From Bacteroidales bacterium (GTDB taxonomy: Bacteria > Bacteroidota > Bacteroidia > Bacteroidales > P3): a stretch of DNA of 6,541 nucleotides. Shown piece by piece: positions 1 to 3,836 of this stretch. Position 1 is the stretch's first letter, and the number at the start of each line of letters is the position of its first letter. The position numbers and the translations under genes were made by a program. Location of the stretch: the NCBI GenBank assembly GCA_017618625.1, contig JAFZTV010000018.1, positions 1 to 6,541 of the forward strand, read 5' to 3'. A model generated the notes under the pieces. The model was not told the DNA's origin, did no database searches, and saw nothing but the letters and a program-made list of their open reading frames with translations.

Positions 1-413
1 ATCATCATCATCACCACCATCATCACGATGACGAAGGTGAGGCTGAAGAATACGGCATCAGCACGTTTGTGTATTACCGCCGCCAGCCTCTTGTTTTAAG
101 CAAGTTCGACGAGTTTGTCTCCACCCTGCCCAAGAATGTGATCCGCGCCAAGGGCATCTGCTATTTCAAGAGCGAGTACGACGCTTGCTACCTGTTTGAG
201 CAGGCCGGGCGTCAGCTGCAGCTGAAAGACGTCGGTTTGTGGTTCGCCACCATGCCGCCGGATGAGTTGGCGGAAATGATGGACAAGGAACCCGGCCTGC
301 GCCGCGACTGGGATGAGCGCTATGGCGACCGCATGCAGAAAATCGTCTTCATCGGACAAGACATGGACCGCGAAGCAATAACCGCAGCCCTAGACGCGTG
401 CCTTACCGAATAA
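1..413 (+). CDS. COG0523/CobW-family GTP-binding metallochaperone, C-terminal part (5' end outside window)
   Basis: This is the last 136 residues of a G3E-class P-loop GTPase of the CobW/YjiA/ZNG1 (COG0523) group, cytoplasmic proteins thought to deliver zinc, cobalt or other metals to client enzymes using GTP. The frame is open from position 3 to the TAA at 411-413. The visible part starts with eight consecutive histidines (3-26) and an acidic stretch (DDEGEAEE), the metal-binding linker typical of the family. A CobW_C domain follows: 'FVYYRR', 'RAKGICYF', 'EQAGRQLQL' and a C-terminal 'RMQKIVFIGQDMD' strand-loop. The GTPase domain, with Walker A and the metal-binding CxCC motif, would lie upstream and cannot be checked, nor can the full length of the His tract. 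The methionine-like GTG at 69 is an internal valine, not a start. The metal and client protein cannot be told from this fragment. The family call is firm; the function within the family is open. Confidence 0.87.
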   Translation, partial: HHHHHHHHDDEGEAEEYGISTFVYYRRQPLVLSKFDEFVSTLPKNVIRAKGICYFKSEYDACYLFEQAGRQLQLKDVGLWFATMPPDELAEMMDKEPGLRRDWDERYGDRMQKIVFIGQDMDREAITAALDACLTE

Positions 414-500
414 TTGAGAATTGAGAATTAAAACTGAATACTGTACCCTGATCACTGACTACTGACTACTGTCCCCTCTTTCACCCCATTTACTTTTATT
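414..500 (+). repeat. Spacer with two short 7-bp tandem repeats
   Basis: The 87 bp between the CobW-family stop and the ettA start contain two low-complexity heptamer repeats. TTGAGAA occurs twice back to back (414-420 and 421-427), directly abutting the stop codon. ACTGACT occurs twice (454-460 and 461-467) followed by a partial ACTG (468-471). Looser ACTG-containing copies lie between them (433-446). No convincing terminator hairpin, RNA gene or Shine-Dalgarno sequence is visible. The last 30 bases before ettA are C/T-rich. ettA may be read through from the upstream gene or from a promoter I cannot identify here. Confidence 0.7.
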
Positions 501-2180
501 ATGGCCGACGACAAAAAAATCATCTTTTCCATGGTGAACGTCAGCAAGACGATTCCACCACAAAGACAAATCCTCAAGAACATCTATCTCTCCTTCTTTT
601 ACGGAGCCAAGATCGGCGTGTTAGGTCTCAACGGCGCGGGTAAGTCCACGTTGTTGAAGATCATCGCCGGCATTGACAAGTCGTATCAGGGCGAAGTGGT
701 TTTCGCACCGGGATACTCCATAGGGTATCTTCCGCAGGAGCCGCAATTGGACGACAACCTCACCGTTAAGGAAATCGTCATGCAGGGTGTACAGAAGATT
801 GTGGATGTGTTGAAGGAGTATGAGGAGGTAAACATGAAGTTTGCCGAGCCGATGAGCGATGATGAAATGAACAAACTCATTGAGCGCCAAGGTGAGTTGA
901 CGGAGTTGATTGACCAATACGATGCTTGGGAATTGGACTCCAAGTTGGAGCGCGCCATGGACGCTTTGCGCTGTCCTGACGGAGACACATCCGTGAAGCA
1001 TCTCTCCGGAGGCGAGCGCCGTCGTGTGGCATTATGCCGCCTGCTGCTCACCGAGCCTGACATCCTATTGCTCGACGAGCCTACCAACCACCTGGATGCC
1101 GAATCGGTGGAATGGTTGGAAGCTCATTTACAACAATATAAAGGTACCGTTATCGCCGTTACGCACGACCGTTACTTCCTCGACCATGTGGCCGGCTGGA
1201 TTTTGGAATTGGACCGTGGCGAAGGTATCCCGTGGCAGGGCAACTATAGCTCCTGGCTGGAGCAAAAGTCAAACCGCTTGGCCATGGAGCAGAAGCAGGA
1301 GAGCAAGCGTATGAAGACACTCGAGCGCGAGTTGGAATGGGTGCGCATGGCCCCGAAAGCCCGTCACGCCAAGTCGAAGGCCCGTCTGAACGCCTACGAC
1401 AAGTTGCTCAACGAGGACGTGAAAGAGAAGGAAGAAACCTTGCAGATCTTCATTCCCAACGGTCCGCGTCTGGGCAACAATGTGATTGAGGCCCAGCATG
1501 TGCGCAAGGCCTACGGCGACAAGCTGCTATTCGACGACCTCAACTTCAATCTTCCGCCCAACGGCATTGTGGGCGTCATCGGACCTAATGGTGCGGGTAA
1601 GACCACCCTATTCCGTCTTATCATGGGGTTGGACAAGCCCGACAGCGGCGATTTCAAGGTGGGCGAGACAGTCAAAATAGGTTATATTGACCAACAGCAC
1701 ACCGTCATTGATCCGGAGAAGAGCGTCTGGGAAGTAGTTTCTGAAGGCAACGAGCAGATTATGATGGGCGGACGGCTCATTAACTCACGCGCTTACTTGT
1801 CGAGGTTCAACTTCAGTGGCACGGAGCAGAACAAGAAGGCCGGCGTGTTGTCCGGCGGCGAGCGCAACCGCCTACACTTGGCATTGACTTTGAAATCTGA
1901 GGCCAACGTGCTGCTCTTGGACGAGCCGACCAATGACATTGATGTGAACACGCTGCGCGCGTTGGAGGAGGGTTTGGAGAACTTCGCGGGCTGCGCCGTC
2001 ATCATTAGCCACGACCGCTGGTTCCTCGACCGCATCTGCACGCACATCCTCGCCTTCGAGGGAGACTCACAGGTCTATTTCTACGAAGGCAGTTACACCG
2101 AATACGAAGAGAACAAAAAAATGCGCCTCGGCAATGTAACGCCGAAACGCATTAGGTATAAGAAAATTACGGTGATATAG
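501..2180 (+). CDS. ettA: Energy-dependent translational throttle protein EttA (ABC-F ATPase)
   Basis: This is a 559-residue ABC-F protein, close to the 555 residues of E. coli EttA and similar along its whole length. EttA is a soluble twin-ATPase without membrane segments. In E. coli it binds the ribosomal E site and gates the first elongation steps according to the ATP/ADP ratio. Domain 1 has Walker A GLNGAGKST (42-50), signature LSGGE (168-172), Walker B with DEPTNHLD (192-199, catalytic Glu193) and the H-loop His222. The arm insertion lies at roughly 91-140. The charged inter-domain linker (PtIM), about 240-320, includes the highly EttA-like 'GEGIPWQGNYSSWLEQK'. Domain 2 has GPNGAGKTT (361-369), LSGGE (450-454), DEPTNDID (474-481, Glu475) and His504. 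The basic tail 'PKRIRYKKI' also matches EttA, which separates it from Uup, YheS and antibiotic-resistance ABC-F proteins. The ATG at 501 fits the family's N-terminus. No Shine-Dalgarno is visible, as is usual in Bacteroidota. All catalytic residues are present. Confidence 0.97.
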   Translation: MADDKKIIFSMVNVSKTIPPQRQILKNIYLSFFYGAKIGVLGLNGAGKSTLLKIIAGIDKSYQGEVVFAPGYSIGYLPQEPQLDDNLTVKEIVMQGVQKIVDVLKEYEEVNMKFAEPMSDDEMNKLIERQGELTELIDQYDAWELDSKLERAMDALRCPDGDTSVKHLSGGERRRVALCRLLLTEPDILLLDEPTNHLDAESVEWLEAHLQQYKGTVIAVTHDRYFLDHVAGWILELDRGEGIPWQGNYSSWLEQKSNRLAMEQKQESKRMKTLERELEWVRMAPKARHAKSKARLNAYDKLLNEDVKEKEETLQIFIPNGPRLGNNVIEAQHVRKAYGDKLLFDDLNFNLPPNGIVGVIGPNGAGKTTLFRLIMGLDKPDSGDFKVGETVKIGYIDQQHTVIDPEKSVWEVVSEGNEQIMMGGRLINSRAYLSRFNFSGTEQNKKAGVLSGGERNRLHLALTLKSEANVLLLDEPTNDIDVNTLRALEEGLENFAGCAVIISHDRWFLDRICTHILAFEGDSQVYFYEGSYTEYEENKKMRLGNVTPKRIRYKKITVI

Positions 2181-2210
2181 TAACGATTACATCATCCGAG
2201 TTTCCGCTTT

Positions 2211-2870
2211 TTATTTCTTTACAAAACTCTTCGTCACCACGCCGCTATCGGTCTTAACGCGCACAAAGTACATACCGTCGGCCATACCACTGACATTGAT
2301 ACACAAAGGATTCTCTGTGAAGGCAACAGTATTGACCAACTGACCATACGCGTTGTAAATCTCCACACCCGTAATCTGGATATTAGCATCGTCGGTTGTC
2401 ACACTCACCATATCAGTAACCGGATTCGGATAAAGGGTAAGTTTCTGTTCCAAATAATCCTGAACACCCACATCGGTGGTGGTGAAATACACCTCTTCGC
2501 CATATTTCGTAGTGCCATCGAAAGTAATGAAGGCCTTGTAAACATAACCCGCATCAGGCGTCAGATCATTGAGAGTGGCAGAAAACGTATTCCCGCTTCC
2601 CGTACCCGTTGCCACAGTGTTAAAACCACCCATGATTTTCCTCCACTCAAAGCCCATGTCCGTGATATTCACATCATCGGGATTTGTGATGGTGGCGTTC
2701 AGCGTGGCGGAAGTCAGCGACAGGTTGGTGACGTCATTCGTCGTTACACTCGGGTCAGTAGTAACAGAACCATGACTACGCATCATGTTGCCATCATTTT
2801 GTTGCGCCGACACCTGATAAGAAAACATTCCCAGCATTAATGCCAGCAATAAGGATAAAAATCTTTTCAT
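2211..2870 (-). CDS. Small secreted protein: signal peptide, fibronectin-III-like domain, type A T9SS sorting domain
   Basis: This is a 219-residue exported protein of unknown specific function. Residues 1-22 are a classic signal peptide (MKR, a hydrophobic Leu/Met core, cleavage after Val-Ser-Ala22). Residues about 41-131 resemble the short FN3-like domain common in Bacteroidota surface proteins ('LTSATLNATITNP', 'MGFEWRK', 'LTPDAGYVYKAF', 'YGEEVYFTT'). Residues about 141-219 are a type A T9SS C-terminal sorting domain (Por secretion tail): 'LTLYPNPVTDMVSV' with YPNP at 147-150, 'VEIYNAYGQLV' and the terminal 'GMYFVRVKTDSGVVTKSFVKK'-like motif at 199-219. It should cross the inner membrane by Sec and the outer membrane by T9SS, with the C-terminal domain then removed. 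No enzymatic domain is visible. It starts 22 bp after the rfbA stop on the same strand with no promoter seen between, so co-transcription is likely. An adhesive or structural role is only a guess. Confidence 0.92.
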   Translation of the reverse strand: MKRFLSLLLALMLGMFSYQVSAQQNDGNMMRSHGSVTTDPSVTTNDVTNLSLTSATLNATITNPDDVNITDMGFEWRKIMGGFNTVATGTGSGNTFSATLNDLTPDAGYVYKAFITFDGTTKYGEEVYFTTTDVGVQDYLEQKLTLYPNPVTDMVSVTTDDANIQITGVEIYNAYGQLVNTVAFTENPLCINVSGMADGMYFVRVKTDSGVVTKSFVKK

Positions 2871-2892
2871 ATTATTAATCTTTAAGGGGTTT

Positions 2893-3753
2893 CTATTTCA
2901 GCAGTCCCATCAGATAGTTACCATAACCGCTCTTCATAAGAGGTTGGGCAATCTCTTCCAGTTTTGCTGCATCTATGAAGCCATGGCGATAGGCGATTTC
3001 CTCAATACAACCCACTTTCAGTCCCTGACGGGCCTCTATGACCTGTACGAACTGCGTGGCTTCAATCAATGAATTGAACGTACCTGTGTCAAGCCAAGCC
3101 GTGCCACGATCCAGTTTGCAGACCTTCAGTTTGCCGGCTTCCAGATAATAACGGTTCACATCCGTAATCTCATATTCGCCACGTGCACTGGGTTTGATAT
3201 TTTTGGCCACTTCCACCACACTGTTGTCGTAGAAATAGAGTCCCGGAACAGCATAATTAGACTTAGGTTGTTTCGGTTTTTCTTCAATGGAGACAGCATT
3301 CATATTCTCGTCAAACTCCACGACACCGTAGCGTTCAGGATCAGAGACATGATAGGCGAAAATCACGCCACCCTCTGGATCCTTACTCTCCATGAGATGG
3401 TTTTCAATTCCACCGCCATAGAAGATATTGTCACCCAACACGAGTGCTGCCTTGTCGTTTCCAATAAACTCTTCGCCGAGCACGAAGGCCTGCGCAAGCC
3501 CGTTGGGCACTTCCTGCACTTTGTACTCAAAACGGCATCCGATACGGGAACCGTCACCCAGCAAATGTTCAAAATTGGGGAGGTCTTGCGGTGTGGAAAT
3601 AATGAGTATTTCCCGGATGTCAGCCTGCATCAGGGTGGAAATGGGATAATAGATCATCGGTTTGTCGTAGATGGGCATCAGCTGCTTGCTCATGGCCAAC
3701 GTAATGGGATGTAAACGGGTGCCAGCGCCGCCGGCCAATACTATTCCTTTCAT
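2893..3753 (-). CDS. rfbA: Glucose-1-phosphate thymidylyltransferase (dTDP-glucose pyrophosphorylase)
   Basis: This cytoplasmic enzyme (RmlA/RfbA) joins dTTP and glucose-1-phosphate to give dTDP-glucose and pyrophosphate. It is the first step toward dTDP-L-rhamnose and other dTDP-deoxysugars used in surface polysaccharides. The 286 residues match RfbA end to end (E. coli enzyme about 293). Visible motifs are the nucleotide-binding GGAGTR loop (8-13), '[16 protein letters not shown]' (22-37) with Lys23, 'LGDN' (106-109) with Asp108, '[10 protein letters not shown]' (138-147), 'IEEKP' (156-160) and 'AWLDTGT' (219-225) with Asp222. Asp108 and Asp222 are the expected Mg-binding pair. The start MKGIVLAGG is the normal family start. 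rfbB, rfbC and rfbD are not in the window: the next gene downstream encodes a T9SS cargo protein and the upstream gene a giant T9SS repeat protein. It may therefore be a lone or second copy. The enzyme call is very secure; the polysaccharide it serves is unknown. Confidence 0.97.
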   Translation of the reverse strand: MKGIVLAGGAGTRLHPITLAMSKQLMPIYDKPMIYYPISTLMQADIREILIISTPQDLPNFEHLLGDGSRIGCRFEYKVQEVPNGLAQAFVLGEEFIGNDKAALVLGDNIFYGGGIENHLMESKDPEGGVIFAYHVSDPERYGVVEFDENMNAVSIEEKPKQPKSNYAVPGLYFYDNSVVEVAKNIKPSARGEYEITDVNRYYLEAGKLKVCKLDRGTAWLDTGTFNSLIEATQFVQVIEARQGLKVGCIEEIAYRHGFIDAAKLEEIAQPLMKSGYGNYLMGLLK

Positions 3754-3824
3754 ATTATCGAGAATTTAATTACTTCAAAAATTATCTTTATTGGATTTCA
3801 GATGCAAAAATATAAAAACAATCG
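3754..3824 (-). other. AT-rich 71-bp gap between the repeat-protein gene and rfbA
   Basis: This gap carries the -7 part of the candidate rfbA promoter and the presumed 5' leader. It has T-rich runs on the - strand but no GC-rich hairpin in front of them, so I cannot call an intrinsic terminator for the upstream gene. No Shine-Dalgarno sequence precedes the rfbA ATG; the bases just before it are A/T-rich. Read-through from the repeat-protein gene into rfbA cannot be excluded. Confidence 0.5.
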
Positions 3825-3836
3825 TTACAAAACAAG
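3805..3836 (-). promoter_or_regulatory. Candidate Bacteroidota-type promoter for rfbA
   Basis: Read on the - strand, TATTTTTG (3812-3805) matches the Bacteroidota -7 consensus TAnnTTTG exactly. CTTG (3836-3833) is a 3-of-4 match to the -33 TTTG, with a 20-nt spacer. Transcription would start near 3798, leaving a 5' leader of about 45 nt before the rfbA ATG. The -33 element sits inside the last codons of the upstream repeat-protein gene. The area is AT-rich, so a chance match is possible. Confidence 0.45.

Noticed and set aside
491..498. TACTTTTA just before ettA as a -7 promoter element
   Set aside because: It has one mismatch at the final G, no -33 partner at the right distance, and would place the transcript start inside the coding sequence.
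2180..2190. Small inverted repeat GTAA-CGA-TTAC between the converging genes, as a bidirectional terminator
   Set aside because: The stem is only 4 bp and AT-rich, and no T-tract follows it closely. It is too weak to call.
3268..3714. 148-codon open frame on the + strand
   Set aside because: It lies wholly within rfbA on the opposite strand. rfbA is a full-length match to a known enzyme, and the antisense product resembles nothing I know.
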